DNA from: Helopsaltes ochotensis | Lineage: Eukaryota; Chordata; Aves; Passeriformes; Locustellidae | Reading direction: 5' to 3' | Length of the DNA: 64,000 bases | Assembly: GCA_013400155.1 (NCBI GenBank) | Contig: VXBM01000010.1 | Location: 544,886-608,885, forward strand | Notes under the pieces: model-generated | Databases searched by the model: none | Seen by the model: the letters and a program-made list of their open reading frames with translations, nothing else | Told to the model about the DNA's origin: nothing | Shown: positions 13,240 to 27,077 of the stretch, in pieces | Layout of the letters: each line of letters opens with the position of its first letter | How positions within the stretch are numbered: position 1 is the first letter of the stretch | Translations under genes and position numbers: made by a program

Positions 13240-13255
13240 TTTTTTTTTTTTTTTT
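13240..13255. repeat. Poly-T run
   Basis: Sixteen consecutive T following a pyrimidine-rich stretch. No element is attached. Confidence 0.8.
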
Positions 13256-15916
13256 AATGGCAGCAAGAGGGTTATATACAAATTAGCAATTTTATACAGG
13301 TTAAGGTTCTGCTTCATTCTGAAGTAAACTGCCTAAAGGTATTAGGAGGTGAGGGGGTGGGCAAACCGGGGGAGGCTTGACCGATGCCCAAGAAATACCG
13401 AATTTAGATGGATTTAGATCATACAGAGAAGCAGACATTTATCTGTAACTGGATTTCAGCTCCATGTCATGCAAAATCTGCAGACTATAGCAGGAAGACT
13501 CTTAGCAACCAATAAATCAGATTTGTAATGGGCCTTTAAAAATGTCTGTGAGGGGTGACTGCCTGGGTCCCCTTTGGCCAAATTAAGATGCAATCTGACA
13601 GTACAATAGCATCTGTGTGCTGACATTTTCTCGTGAACCTAGTGAAAAATGGCTCCAGATCTCTTCTTCAGTCCCCAAAAGACAGTTTCTGAATAGCCAT
13701 GCATTTTCCTCTTGTATTGTTGTTTGTTATAATCACCATTCTCTCTGGTAATGTCTGACTGGCTTGTTTTGCTTTGCTTTCTTTGACTGTTTGACTGGCT
13801 GAGGGGCTGTAGTGGGCAGTGGTTGTTTTACCTGAAATCAGAACCACATGCCAATACTACTGCTTACAAAGAAGAAATAATTTTCAAAAGTGTGTATTGC
13901 AAATGTGTTGTATAAATTCTGCTAATCAAGCAGCTTCTGCCAGTTCTGCTGGAATTAGTAAGTGGGTTGAAAAACATGTGTCTTAAATAATGTGCCACCC
14001 ACGATACAGGTGAAAAAGGAATGCGAGCCGGCAACTGACAGGTAAAACTGAAAATCCTAACAAAAGGCACTGGAATAAAGTCCTTAAAGGCCAGAAGTAT
14101 ACGTATGGGTACAAGTGTTTGTTTATCCAAGGGAGAAGTTCACCTTCAGGTACTACAAGAGCAAGAGGGGAGGAGGAGCAGGGGAGGCACTCCTTTAATT
14201 GTACTACAAGTGTGCTGGGTGGAAAGAGCCCCGCATGGAATGGCCATTCAGTCTGATTCCGCAGCTCTGCTCCAGCGTTCCTGAGCAGCAGCTGCAGCCC
14301 AGAGGTGGGAGCAGTCTCTAGCCTCCATCTGTCCACGTGTGGGGTGATTGCAGGAGAGCAAGGAAGGGGACTGTGTTTCTCCAGAGGGATCTGTGCCAGG
14401 GGATTCATGGGGCAACTGGGAATTCCGCTCCAGTGAAAACTGCTTCTTGTAATGTTCCCTCAGAGAAGGTGGCTACATAACACAAAAGTAGGGCAAGTAG
14501 GAGGCAGAAGGGTAGCTGTGAGAAGTTGTCAGTAGTATGGATCCTCTCCAGAAAATATGGCCAGTGTTTTTTGTGACTGCTTAATAGTGCCTACTATTTT
14601 TGTTGGTACTTAGAAAGCATGTTGTGTGCAGTACTTACAAAACCCCAAATGTTACTTGCCAGACTTGTTACAGTCTTTTGAGATTAATTTTCATAGACTT
14701 AAATGCTTCCACTACCACTGGAAAGGAGAAAAAAGGAACTTTACACTGCGTGCAGATCCCATTGCTCCTTCTGTACAGGTAGATAATTTGACAGTAGTAA
14801 ACACTTGCTTCATGGAAAGTGACACAATTGCACACTGGGATTGGGGAAAAAAACCAAACAAACATCTTGCAAGCCATCAGACAAGCAGAAATGTCAATGA
14901 GAGATGTTCAAATAAATAGAGTTTAAAAGCTTTGAGTGACAGAAAGATTCCAGATGCCTTATTCACACTGACCATAGTTACAAAGCACTGGAATGCAGCT
15001 GCAGTTTTGGAAGGTAAACCAAACCAGATTTGTATGTTCATAATCAGAATAAAATAGGAGTCTAATACTGAACAGGAACAAATTAGGTTTCAGAACTTTA
15101 CACCTTAATAAAAACTGGATATAAGTTCACTACAGGCAGAAAGTTTCGAGAAGAAATTAAATGAGCAAATTTAACTCTAAAGAAATACACACATCCAACT
15201 AGGAGCATTAGACAATTGATTATGTGACTATTAACAACAACATTATTTAAAGTGGGATTTAATTGAAAATCTGATTTAAGAAATTAAGCATGACTTTTGA
15301 CTTTTATTGTCATTATAAAATGAAAACTGCCCAGGGACTTTGCTTGGAAATGCACATTTTCTCATGGTGCAGCAGTGACACACTGGACCTCTGTAAAGGG
15401 GGAGGGGAAACAGAAATAAAATGGTGGCACAAGGAAAATTTCTCACGATCACTTTCTGAAAGCTGTGTAAATACATCCTGTGGATAAACGTAAAAGTCAA
15501 GATTGTCTTCTGGTTGTGATGAAAACAAATAATAACAAGAATTAGATACATTAGTATATACCAACAGGAAGAAAGACTCAGACCCAGAGTATTGAAGTCT
15601 GAGAAAATTATATTTACATTGAAGCAGTCCAAGTAGCAATTGCCAGTGTTCCAGCTGACAGACTCATCAAACAGCCCACCTATTTCCCATTTCAGTAGCA
15701 AATGCCTATACAGAAACCATCATGCTCTCACTGAAAAATAAGCTTAAGAACATTAAAGGCCATATAGTATTCCTGGCTGCCCTAATGCAACCAGTTTAAA
15801 TCAAGTGTGTTGCAAATGATGTCACTATAACAGCACTGATTGTAGCCCATGGGGCCTAGAAAATAGTAGGGTCAGCATAATGTACTTTTTTTTTTTTCCC
15901 CTGTAAGAACATCCCC

Positions 15917-15934
15917 ATTCCTATTCCTATTCCT
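15917..15934. repeat. (CCTATT)3 short tandem repeat
   Basis: Three copies of a six-base unit directly after a 12-T run at 15886-15897. Confidence 0.7.
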
Positions 15935-15965
15935 CTGTCATTGCTTCCTCATATATATGCATACA

Positions 15966-15991
15966 TATGCTATATATGCATATATAGCATA
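15966..15991. repeat. 26-bp perfect AT-rich palindrome
   Basis: The core GCTATATATGCATATATAGC (15969-15988) reads the same on both strands, and three further base pairs on each side also match. It lies in a TA/GCAT-rich simple-sequence stretch, so slippage and symmetry of a TA repeat probably made it. Confidence 0.85.
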
Positions 15992-18900
15992 CCTCAGACC
16001 CACACGTCTGATAAAAGCCCTAGACAAAAATTTCGGAGATCTCTCTCTGATCACTGTAGCAACTGTTTTCTGACTGCATTATGCTGTGAGATAAGGAGGA
16101 GGATGGTTCTTTCGGTGACCTTTGGTGTTTGTGTACAAAGAATAACTATGTTTAGACTGCCCACTGTTTTGTAGAAAACAAAACATCAGTAGTAGAGTCA
16201 GCTGAAAACTGTAAACTGAAAGTTGGCTGGGTTTATTCTTTCTCTAACCATGGAGGGTTAGGTTGACTTTTTCAACTAAATAAAGAAAATCACTCTCACC
16301 TGGAAACATGCAAGGTGCTTCTAACTTGACATTTCAATCATTTTCCTGTCACTCTTCTAATTTCTTTGTATTTCTCCTGTAATACTTTTTTCCTGACTCT
16401 CCACAAACTTCTTTATTTATGTAAATCTTTGATTTAACCCTACCAACCATCTATGACTTTTCCCTTCTGCCCCAGCTCTGTGTTCTGGGACAGCAAGAAG
16501 CAATTTCAGCCATCAGGCCTTTCTTTAGTCCTGGTGAGGTCAGAATTCAGTGCTGGGGAACTAGGTTATAGAGAGGTGCATATCCAGATGCCTACAGAGC
16601 ACAATACTCTCAATCTCATCAGTCGTCCTACAACAAAAAGGAAATTATTTTTCCTCCCAACGAGCCAAGTATACCATAAAGAATTTAGCGAATATTCCCA
16701 TGGTTCAAACTGCTGAAAGGAGTAATGAAAGTTGGTGGCTTTCTTGGGACAATTTTATAATCTGAATCTGTATCCTGAATACCTGTATGATCATACAAAT
16801 GGTACTAAAGGAGAGTGGTGTTTACAGCTCAGTTCTGCCTCTGCTGAAATTGGTGCCAAATTTCACTCTAGAGATGAGACAAGAGAACATTTAGTAGAGA
16901 AAAATCTGATCTTGCAGAGAGGCTCAGGTTAAATACATTTTATCACCTTCCTGGCAAAGAAAACAAGCAAATAGGATTGATAATGGGTGATCACTGAACC
17001 TCTAAACCCCCTAACTGTTATCCCTTATGAAAATATGAACTACAAAAAAAGTGCCTGGGAAAAATTCTTTAATCTGAAGGTATTAGGAGTTAAGTCTTTA
17101 CAGCCGTGACAATTCCCATTGACAGAATTGCTCATAACCCAGAGGTGATGGAATACAAATGGGCGTGGATGTGGGAAGCATTGCAATAGAGAGCACATCA
17201 CAATAAAAGCTCTCTTTCTCAGTTATCCTTTCCTTTCCAGTCAAATAAATAAATTGCAGTGAAGTACAGTGTGAAGAATTATTTCCATTAGAGTGCTTTT
17301 CTGATGACAGAGAAGATGTAAGCAATAAAAGTCTGTCCTAGATAACAGAAATTAAAGATTTCTGGAAGTTTGTAAAGATTTAGAAACTCTTAGAGTCTGG
17401 ATTGATTCAAGCAGACTAATTGGATATGGATTGTGTAACTTCAGGCTTGGTCATCTGGTAAGAAACCTGTTCTGATGGGAGCCCAAAGCCTTGGCACTCC
17501 TGTGCTGCTCCTGCTCTCCATCTGTCTCCTCTCCCAAGGTCCTGGCTTAAATCTTCAGGATTGCTCATGGTGTTGGCCCAAGTTATTGGAGTGATCGTAC
17601 TCATATCTGTGATGGCAGAAGCCATGATGAGTCCAGGAGGTGATAATATTTGTAATGAAACGTTGGTGAGCAGAGCCTCTGCAGAGACAGGACCTTCAGG
17701 GAAGAGTTCCCTTTCATTAAAGGCTTTTTCACCTTCAGAATTAGCTTCTTGAAAGAAATTCTGAAAGGTAACTTGGCATCACCCTGTAATGTTACACAGT
17801 CAGACACAATCCAGCATTTTTTATTTTAACAGTGTACATAACCCAAAGAAACGTGAGAAACAGTGCCTTTGTCACTAATTAAGGTTCTCTATCACATGGC
17901 TGGGATCAAGAACATCTAAAAGCAACGCTTGATTATGACACCAGACACTGGGATATTCCATAAATCTAGAACATCTGGGGAGAACTGTAGATGGCTGAAT
18001 AAAGGAGTTTGATCAGATCATAATTGTTCACTATTTGATCACATAATTGACTGTGGAGACTGGATACGTGTCTGCCTCTGTCTTCAGAGCTCTGCAGCTC
18101 CTGACTGACAGAAGGAGACTGCAGTTTTGGTGTTTCTTGTTTAGATGATGAAATAGAAAGAGGTTCTGGAAAACACAAGTGAGCAGTTTGTGAAAATGCG
18201 AGTATCATTGCACCCCAGAAATCCTTATGTGATGAGTGGTAGCTATCCCTCAGACAGCACTAGGAGGAATTTGCTGCACAAAAGGAAAGGGTAACTCCAA
18301 ACTTTCCTAGATTTTGCATGACTGGATTTTAAAACCTGGAATAACTGAGGGGATAGTCTGTTCCCATTCTGTCATTGCAGCTGTCAAATGCTGTTGTCGA
18401 ACCAACTGCAGCGACATAACCATCAAAAAACACCTGCCTGTGTGCCTATTGGAAAGTCCTTCTGAAAAAGGAGGAGTGTGCCAGTAGGGAGCTCTTTATT
18501 GTGTTAGGTTTTTTTCCTTCTGCAGATTCAGCAGGTGCTATATATTATCCTTTACAACCTTCAGCCATTTGGAGCTAGGACACTGTAATTATGTTCCCTG
18601 TCCATGGAAGTTACTGACTATTACTGTGTGAAATACGAGCTCTGCTCAGAATTCAAAACTAAACTGAGGAAGCATCTTTGCTGCTGTTTTCATATCAACA
18701 GAATAATGGCAATGTTCCTTTACACTAGTAAATGCTCTCTGTCCCTTAAAAGGTGACACCTGTATAAAAATACCTTATTGCTGATATGTAAAGAAGTCAA
18801 ATTCTCAGTGTTTACAGTTTTCTCCTATACAAGTAGTAGTTTACATTTGTGTAGTTAATTTTATAAAAAAATCCATGGGGTTCACTCCTTTTTAAGTGTG

Positions 18901-21749
18901 AAAATAAATTGGAAGGCTGAGATAGAGAAAGGGCACAACTATTTTTAAACAGAAATAACTTTCAGGCATCTTTGTAGAGATAGGCTCTCAGGGCCCTTCC
19001 CAAGGAGTTGTCTTAATTACGCATTGCTCCTGGATTTGTATGTGGGTCGGTCTGTAAGTACCTGTACCTGGCTCCTCCAATGACTCAGTAGCACAGGAGA
19101 AACCAAAGTTGGGTTTTCTGTCTCCTGCTGCTCCTACTTTTGCAACCTCATCCACATGAGTATTGCCTTCTGTGAGGTTTCATCACTTTCTGACTCAAAA
19201 AATGTAGCCTGTTTTTATCTTGCTCTGTTCTCTCCTGAAGTTATTCAGAGGAAGTGAGATATGGGGAGGGGTGCCTTGCACACTATTCCATTAGGATAAA
19301 TAATGTATGCTGTCTATTGTGTTTCAAAGAATGCTTCAAAGAAAACTCTCCCTGGCATAGTTATGATAACAAGCAGGAAAGAAATAAAAGGAGAGAGAGC
19401 ACAAGAAAATGTAGGTGCTTTGGTATTATCTGCTAGTTCAGCATTACAGTGCTTGATAGTAGTGTGCTTCTTTTGCCACAGCTCTTGGCGATAGGCACAG
19501 CAGTCCATGGGAAAAGATGTGTAGCCTACAGCTACCCTAATTACAAGGAGAAAGTTTTTGTTTTTCCATACCTCCAGGAGATAAGGTGTAGACTATCCTT
19601 GGTGTAGGCACACTGCAATGTGACCAGCTCTGGAATATTTTCTTGTCCTGTTCATTTCTTCTTCCCACTTGGATTTTAATAGCAAAGTCCTGCATGCCCC
19701 CACAGTCTCTCAGGGGAATGGCCATGGCTTTTAAGAAGCACTGATGTTCTCAGTTTGAGGTTCTTGGCCCACATCAGGTGAATGCGTCTGGGATAATTGC
19801 TACAAATGTTGGTGCACCAGACCCACCCACTCAGGTGTGGTAACTCTTGAAGGTAGAGGACACACTCTTACCTCCTACCAAACATGACTTTTTATTGTAC
19901 GCTGTGTTTTTCAATCACTTCTATGTATAAAGCTTAGTATACATGAATTATTCTCTGTAATAAGAATATGTGATTGGATAATCTAGATTCCACCTCAACA
20001 GCAAATACAGAAATTACTGGCAAAATACCCTAAATGTTTGATATGGAATTTGCTTCCCCAGCTGGAGTAACAGCAGGATATTTGGCCCAGCATCCTGCTT
20101 TTCACACTGGAAGAAGTAGCAGCACTAGGCCATGTGGGGTAATACTTTCCTTTTATGCCTCCCCGTTTCCAATATAACTCGCCAAGATACTAGGATATTT
20201 TCCAAGTGATATGACATTCTTTTTCTAAAGCACAAATTGATATTTATGTGGCCACACAATACAGAAGAAATGTCATTTCTAGCGTTGTTCTCATGGATAC
20301 ATGCTCAGTGGTGTGTATGTAACCAGACCTTTACACCTCGGTACAGGGTGACCCAGTCATGAAGCAAAATTGGTTTGTTGTGCCTTCACCTGAGCTTACT
20401 GCTGCCTTGTTGATGAGCTTTATATCTTCAAGCACATCAGACCTTCCTGCCATCATTAGAAATACTTTAAAACTTTAAAAGTCAAAAGCTGTGAGTTTTG
20501 GCTAAGTCAGCATGTAAATCTGAAAATGTGCTTCATTTGAGATAAAGACATTTCTGTCCATATGAGTCATGCCTGGCAAAGGCAAAGTACAGTAATCCAA
20601 AAAGAAAAAAAAAGAAAAAGAATCAGAATAAACTCTTTCAGGAAATTAATATAAAAAAAAATCTAGGAAACTGTTTGATGTAGAATGTGCCTCCTCTTCT
20701 GGGATCATAGTATTCTCCATCAAATCACCTTTTCTCTGTTATGGGAATATTTTTTCCCCCTCTTTTTTTTTGCAGGCATGCCTTTGAAATACCAGTTCAT
20801 CTTATCACTCTGCATATTAATTTGCCTATTTGTTCATCCTTTTTAGGGTCTCCCACCCTTCCCCAAAAGTGTGTTGGATTGGAATAAATAGATGTTGATG
20901 AACAAATGTGTTTTCATCTTTGAGTGCAGTGCAGTTGCCTGTAAGAGACAGCTTTGGTTTGCCCTTACAATTATTCACCTTCTCTCTGAAAATGGCCATC
21001 CTTGAGCCTTGGAGTGAATATCTTACACTGACAGAGGGAATTGGCCATTGTCAACAAGTTTGTAACCAACTATCTCTGTACCAAGAAGTCAGTGGGACGG
21101 AAAGTGTTTAACAAGCTGAGGGAGCAGCACGGAGGAAGACAGGGCATGGAGGGGAGCTGAGAGCAGAGAGCTTGGAATAAAGGAAAGAAATCCAGCAATT
21201 CATAGAGAAATAGAGAGGGCAACCAAAAGCAAAATTAAGTAAAATGAGAAAGAAAAATTAAAATGAATGATGGCAGAAACAGGAATCCTTATGCACATCC
21301 TCAAGCTGTCATGGTAAAGAATATAAGCCCAACAGCTTTTCCTTCACTTCTCCATGGAAATAAAACAATTATCAGGAAGCTATTCTATTTTATTCTTCAA
21401 AGAAGTTATTTAAAAGCAGTTCCCCATTGTGGAAAGACTTGACATCAAGAACAGTTATTGTCTCTCACAAGCATTCTTTATGGTTACTGTTTAACTCAAA
21501 AATGACACATCATGCCACTTAACAGAAATGGATGGTTTTGCCTTATGGAAACTGAAGAGTAAGGAGAAAAATGTTTTTGAAAAGAAAAATAATTGTGAGC
21601 TGGATTGTGTCCAAGGAGAGTTAAACCAGTGATAAATTTCCTTCCCCAGGTGTTAAGGTTTTCAGGGCAGTGAGGTCCTTCACTTCCACCCCACGCTCTC
21701 CACCTTACTCCTGATGCTCATGCCATTCCCCTCTTCCACTAAAACATCC

Positions 21750-21959
21750 CTATCCCACCATCACAGTTTCCTCCCTCCAGAAGGACTCGGTGTCTGATGT
21801 GTTGTACCGGGCTCCACTCCACCGCTGTAGTTTGGGGACGGTTGATGTCAGGGCTGTTGCTGGGGCAAAAAGTCTTATGCAGGTTTTCAGCATCCTGGTG
21901 AACCATAGGCTGTTGAAGACGAAGAGGGTGGAAGGCTGAAGATGGAGAAGCCGAGTCAT
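21750..21959 (-). other. Minus-strand ORF of unknown meaning
   Basis: The 69-codon frame starts at a true ATG (complement of 21957-21959) with A at -3. It encodes a basic N-terminal region (MTRLLHLQPSTLF..., then RMLKTCIRLFAPATALTST) with few acidic residues for the first 50 positions, a composition that resembles a mitochondrial presequence. There is no recognisable domain after it, no poly-A tail and no clear splice context. It may be a fragment of a retrocopy, a small exon or, most likely, chance. Confidence 0.15.
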
Positions 21960-23285
21960 TGTGGCCCCTACACAGCATGAGAAAAGGCAGAGAGGAAGCA
22001 GTGTGAGAGAAACAGTCCAAAGTCCTGTGTGCTCTGTGATATAATATTATATGAGAAAACTGCAGTTTCAGTTTTTGACAGAAAGTCACCTTCTAGCACT
22101 TTGACACACAGAATCCTTGAAGCTCAGCCTGAATGAAACCTGGTTAAATGAAAATCTAAAACATGTGCTTTATCTTAAAGTCTTTGAAGAAGTGTCTTCA
22201 CTTCTGAAACACACTGAAGCTTTATTACAAGCCATACTCTGATCTGAGGCACTGTGGTGTAAATCTGCAATTACTCGTTCAAAATCAGTGGTATTTTCCT
22301 ATCAGTGAAAGAGAGGAAGTTCACCCCCCTTCCTCCCAGGCAGGGGGATGAGTTCCTTCTAAATCTTTGGCACTGTAAACTTCTCCTAATACAGTGCTGG
22401 CACTTACTTTCATTGGGAAGATTAGAATTAACTATCACCTTCATTTTACAATTATACAAAATTAAATTAAATCATTATGTTTTAAACTTTCTCTTACACT
22501 GTAGAAAACTTACTTCAGCTAAAACCCATACTTACTATTTTACTTTAAAGTCTATGCTTAAGAGTGTTTCCCAAAACCTGGAATGCATATTAAAAACATA
22601 GAGAGCTAGTTGTCTCTGAAACGTTGCTACCAGTATTTCTGTTTCCACAGTTAGAGACGCATTAAATTTCAGGGTGGTCCGAGGTTTGTCAGTTTGTAAT
22701 AGTGACAGGACTGCTGGGTTTATCAGAGAAGAGGTGTAGATGGTGGTTAATGAGAACTCAGTGTTGCAATTTATATTAAAGTGGCAAGAGGCAAAGACTG
22801 AATACGCACAAGAGAGGTGAATAATTTCATTTGCTTAGACACTGTATTCTGCATTCCAGGTGGTAGTGTCAAACTGAGAGGATATTCCAGGAAATAATCA
22901 AAAGAGTTATTTTCTAGGACCATTAGTCCTAATCCTCTCATCATCTTTTCTTTTTTTTACACTATCATGCGCTATTTTAGTCTTCTTTACTAGTCCTTCA
23001 CAAATAATTCCTTTTTCTCCTCATTAAGATGACTGTTAACTTATAAGTGATTGCCTCTGATGCGATAGGTACTACAGATCTTGATCGGTATCATTTGTAC
23101 ACATTTATAAACACAAACTCAGTGTCTGCCTTAAAGGGGTCGTGAACATGCACTTCTACATTTGACATGTCCTGTAGCTGTACAACTGTATTCTACTGTT
23201 CAAAGATTTCAGAATTCTTAACGTAAAAGCACATTTTAAAAAGTTTATATTTTAGAAATGTAAACCATGCATTTCAAAGAACTTA

Positions 23286-23331
23286 TTCATCCATCCATCC
23301 ATCCATCCATCCATCCATCCATCCATCCATA
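23286..23331. repeat. (ATCC)n microsatellite
   Basis: About eleven uninterrupted copies of a CATC/ATCC tetranucleotide unit. Confidence 0.95.
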
Positions 23332-23565
23332 ATAGAGCAAGACTAAGAGGTTCGTATACAAGATTATAGTTTTCCACTGATTTTTGCATAGGAAGGACCA
23401 AACCTGAAGCCTTTCTGCATTCTAATTAAATTATTTGAGAGTTTCTTGCTAATGAAAAGCAAAATAGTGACCACCTATTGAAATTACTAGAGTTAAAAAA
23501 CCCCACTGTATCGGAGATTACATATTTTCTTTTAAATCAAAATTCCTGTACCATTTTTTCAAAAG

Positions 23566-23670
23566 TGTAGAACTGGAAGAGACCTCTGAGCCATTGAATT
23601 CAGTTCCTTTATAATCATGGGCAACTGTATCATAAAATCTCCTGGATAAGCACATCAGTTTTTCTGTACT
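23566..23670 (-). mobile_element. Probable old CR1 3'-end remnant
   Basis: The + strand shows GTAGAACTGGAAGAGACCTC followed by a CATTGAATTCAGTTCC segment. This matches the reverse complement of a CR1 3' end, where the consensus reads like 'tagaatTGGAAGGGACCTc...ATcatcgAgTcCAactCC'. Similarity fades after about 100 bases. An old, heavily mutated CR1 tail is the best explanation, but alignment would be needed to be sure. Confidence 0.5.
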
Positions 23671-24776
23671 CAATGTGTGGAGCACCAACTACATTCTCAT
23701 CAGTTATCAATGTTTTTCTTTGATTTCAGTGCTGTACTCTATTCACCAATTAACTAGGCATATCACCTTCACTGACCCAAATACAGACATTTTGCAGAAT
23801 AATCTCTCATCTGGCAGCCAGATTTGCTGCCTTACACCCTTCCACCTGTCTAGCTGCATTGTGATCATATTTTTTCTACTGAATTCTTTTCATTTTTATT
23901 TGTTATTTTAAAGTCGTAGTCATAATATCAACTAATGGGTGATTTTTAGATGGGTCAGTCAGTACAAGGGAGAATAATTTCTAATTTATGCTTTAAAAAT
24001 AAATTTATTTTTAAATTTTGTTCACAATAGAGATTGGTTTAACTTCTGTTGCCACAATGCGCACCCACTTTGTGTCAAACAAATCTAAAATACAAATCTA
24101 GTAACACAAACAAGCATTGTCCTTGGTGCTTGAATTAAGGTCTGTACTACACAAAAGAGATCATTAAGCTGTTAAAAATGCTTGATGGTGAGACTTCCAT
24201 TATGCCAAATCTTCTTCTGAACTCCTGGTTGTATCTGTGGTAATGATGGATCAGTGAAACAACCCTCTTGAATAAACATGACTGCTGTATTTGCTGCACT
24301 CTCAGTCCTGGATGTCTGACATTTCAGTAGGTATAACCCCTTTAATTGTGGTTTTTGGTGTGTTCTTATTAAGTCTTACGTGATTTTAACTTTAAAGGAG
24401 AAGTGTCACACCCCTATAATCACATCACATTTATTAATTTTATTTTTTGTGCTTCCACATTTCAACATTCACTTAAATCATTCTTCCTGTGACCTTGCTT
24501 AGTCCAGACTTTCAATAAAGGAATTTCTTAGAAAATTGATACAGGCCTTTTCTTCTACACTGTTGTATAGCAGGGATCTCAGAAAACTGTAGTTGAGAAT
24601 TAATATTAATATTCCATAAGACTACTAGAAAAAACTATTGAGTATTGGGATACAGCAATGAAGAAAAAATTTTTGTCTATAGAGCACTCAAATCTCTGTA
24701 TTAATCGTCATCCTTTGATCTCCTCCTGGAGCTGACAAGATAGACAGAAAACTGGTAATTTCCAGGATTTATTTCT

Positions 24777-24780
<4 letters not shown>

Positions 24781-24831
<51 letters not shown>

Positions 24832-24832
24832 G
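24781..24832. repeat. Long poly-A tract (39 A, G, 11 A)
   Basis: Thirty-nine uninterrupted A, one G and eleven more A. The sequence just upstream shows no AATAAA signal and no recognisable retrocopy, so it is recorded as a homopolymer rather than a retrogene tail. Confidence 0.95.
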
Positions 24833-25551
24833 AAATATGATTGCAAAAGCCTGTGTTACATCAATATGGGACTTGTCTAGCTAAAGATCCAGTCAGGCAA
24901 CAACAACAACAAAATCTGTATTTCTAAACAGCAGTTAAACACAATCCTGTGGTAAAAAAACCCCCAGTACTTCTTACTCTTAAAATAGCAGTTTGTGACA
25001 TAAATCCTATTACATAAACAAACTATTCTGTGTATATGAGGTAGCTTTTGTTTCTTGAATATTTATCTAGCTCTTTGGTATTACTTGCCGTGAGCTGCTG
25101 TGACTCTGGGCTGTTACATTTCTAGAGCCTTCTGTCAAGGAGGATTCAAACCACTTGTCAGTTTACCGGCAGCATCACCTGCAGAGAAATTAGAGACTGA
25201 ACTCAATAGTGGAGTGGTAACTTTTAGCTATTCACAAATGTCTCTCAACCCTGAGATGTCACTTGAGAAAAAGCCACATTCCAGCATGCTTTGAGATTCT
25301 GCTTTTGAAGTGAAGGAGGAGACTGACAGATGGGAGAGCAGGCTAAAGTCAGAAGTAAGAAATGGCCATACATGGACACCTGGGCACTCTCAGCTGGGCC
25401 TTTCATGACAGACATGAGCGACTTAGAATTTATACATAAAAGCAGATGACAAAACTTTTATTTGCCACAGCATTTAAGAAAATCAAAGTGAAAATTCATT
25501 TATTTCCCCTTTGGTTGGTGAAGATATTTAGCTTCCTGAACCACTGTTGTT

Positions 25552-25578
25552 GTTTTTTTTGTTTTTTTTGTTTTTTTT
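25552..25578. repeat. (GTTTTTTTT)3 nine-base tandem repeat
   Basis: Three exact copies of G followed by eight T. It is a small minisatellite-like array, possibly grown from a poly-T by duplication. Confidence 0.9.
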
Positions 25579-27077
25579 CCTGTGAGAAATGTTGTATGAC
25601 CTGTAAAGAGATGACTGAGGAATAGAAGAAGTACCGCTGTGACCAGTGAATTCTTCATGAGAAATACATTTTCACATAAGACTTTCAAAACAAAGCATAG
25701 TTTGATAAGGCTTTGAAAGCTGCTATTTTGGTAAACACACACGAAACATTACTGGGAGATTTCTGTGGCTGACATTAGAAATGGAAAGAAAAAGTTTAAG
25801 AAACTCTTCACACATGTAATATCAAGTAGGAGGAGTATGTACCATGCTTTTTGTCCCATGTAGCCCTCTGACCAATGCTGATGTCCCAGGAGTGAAGTTG
25901 TTATTGGTTTTGGCAGGCTGTGCAAAACCAATACAACAGGAAAGAAATGTGATGAAATGACAAGAAACCAAAACATAACAATCCAAGGATTGTACATCTA
26001 TATTTATGAGTGCTGATTCAAAACTAAAAGAAATCAAAGTGGTATAAAGTCACTCCAAGAAAAGTATTAGGACCTGTGAAACAGCTTGTGGTAAATGGAG
26101 ACATAATAAAGAAAAATGCTGTGCATTTGCTTAGAAAATAACAAAGGGATTGACATAGTAGGAAGCTGTGTAATTGCTAAAAGAAGGATATTATTATTTT
26201 TTCGCATTAACCTGATGATGGGTTAGTACACAAACCAAATGTGAAAAGGAAATATTATTGTGAAAACAAAATCTGTAAAGGTTGTTAAGCAACTGGAGGA
26301 ATGACTAGAAATTGCTCCTCCCGTTGACATGCATTTCTAAACAGGCTGAAATCAGGAAAAAAACATAAACATTGACTCAGTATTTTGGAAATTACAAGGA
26401 AAGGATTCAGTGGCCAGCACTTTACACTGTGCTGTCTTTATATGATCGCCAAACCCTTACTGGGGCAGTATATTTGGGTATATGACTATGTGAACTGAAA
26501 CAGAGCTCAGTCCAAAACGAGAGTGGGAGGAAACAGGAGGCGCTGGGGTGGCCCAGCTCATTGCTACTGATGTTTTACACAGCGATTTTGATCTCATTAA
26601 CATTCATATAGTTAATGAAGAAAAAAAAAAAAGGCATGTTTGGGAGTTTGAGAAAGACACTTTTACTTTAAACATAATTGACATTATATAAAGCTTTCTG
26701 TGTTTACAGTGTGAAAGTGCTGACACAAGCTGAGAGTCACTCATAAAGCAAGTTTATTTTTCAAATACATCAAGTACAGAATGCACAAAAAAGCTTACAA
26801 AAGATGGAAGCATATCTCAGAAAGAAAGAAAAAGATTCAAAATACATTTTATTAGCCTAGAAAAGACTCTGGTTTTCATATAAATCTTTTATTTGTTTTC
26901 CTGAAAGACTTAACCATAGTCTGTGACAGAAATTTAATAACTCTAGAGATACATTGTTTTCAGATTCATTGCGAAACATCCAATATTCCTTCTTGAACTT
27001 TCATATAACCTTAGCTAGAGGTTTTACTTAAGGCTAAAGCTTCTCATGGAGAATTAAGGCTGTCCCAGCTTTTCCCA

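Larger units (their letters stand above)
12450..23280. other. Long non-coding stretch, no gene seen
   Basis: About 11 kb with only unrelated short ORFs. Locally GC-richer patches (around 14.1-14.4, 17.45-17.65 and 21.65-21.96 kb) carry slightly longer ORFs but no recognisable protein. If the 12.37 kb exon is real, this could be its first intron. Confidence 0.5.

Noticed and set aside
13983..14408. 141-codon minus-strand ORF in a GC-richer patch
   Set aside because: No recognisable domain or composition of a known protein; overlaps another ORF in a different frame; chance is the simplest explanation.
15276..15701. 141-codon minus-strand ORF overlapping a 108-codon ORF
   Set aside because: Low-complexity hydrophobic sequence from AT-rich DNA, no family likeness, two frames open equally.
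24781..24832. Poly-A as the tail of a processed pseudogene
   Set aside because: No AATAAA and no mRNA-like sequence recognised upstream; kept only as a repeat and a question.
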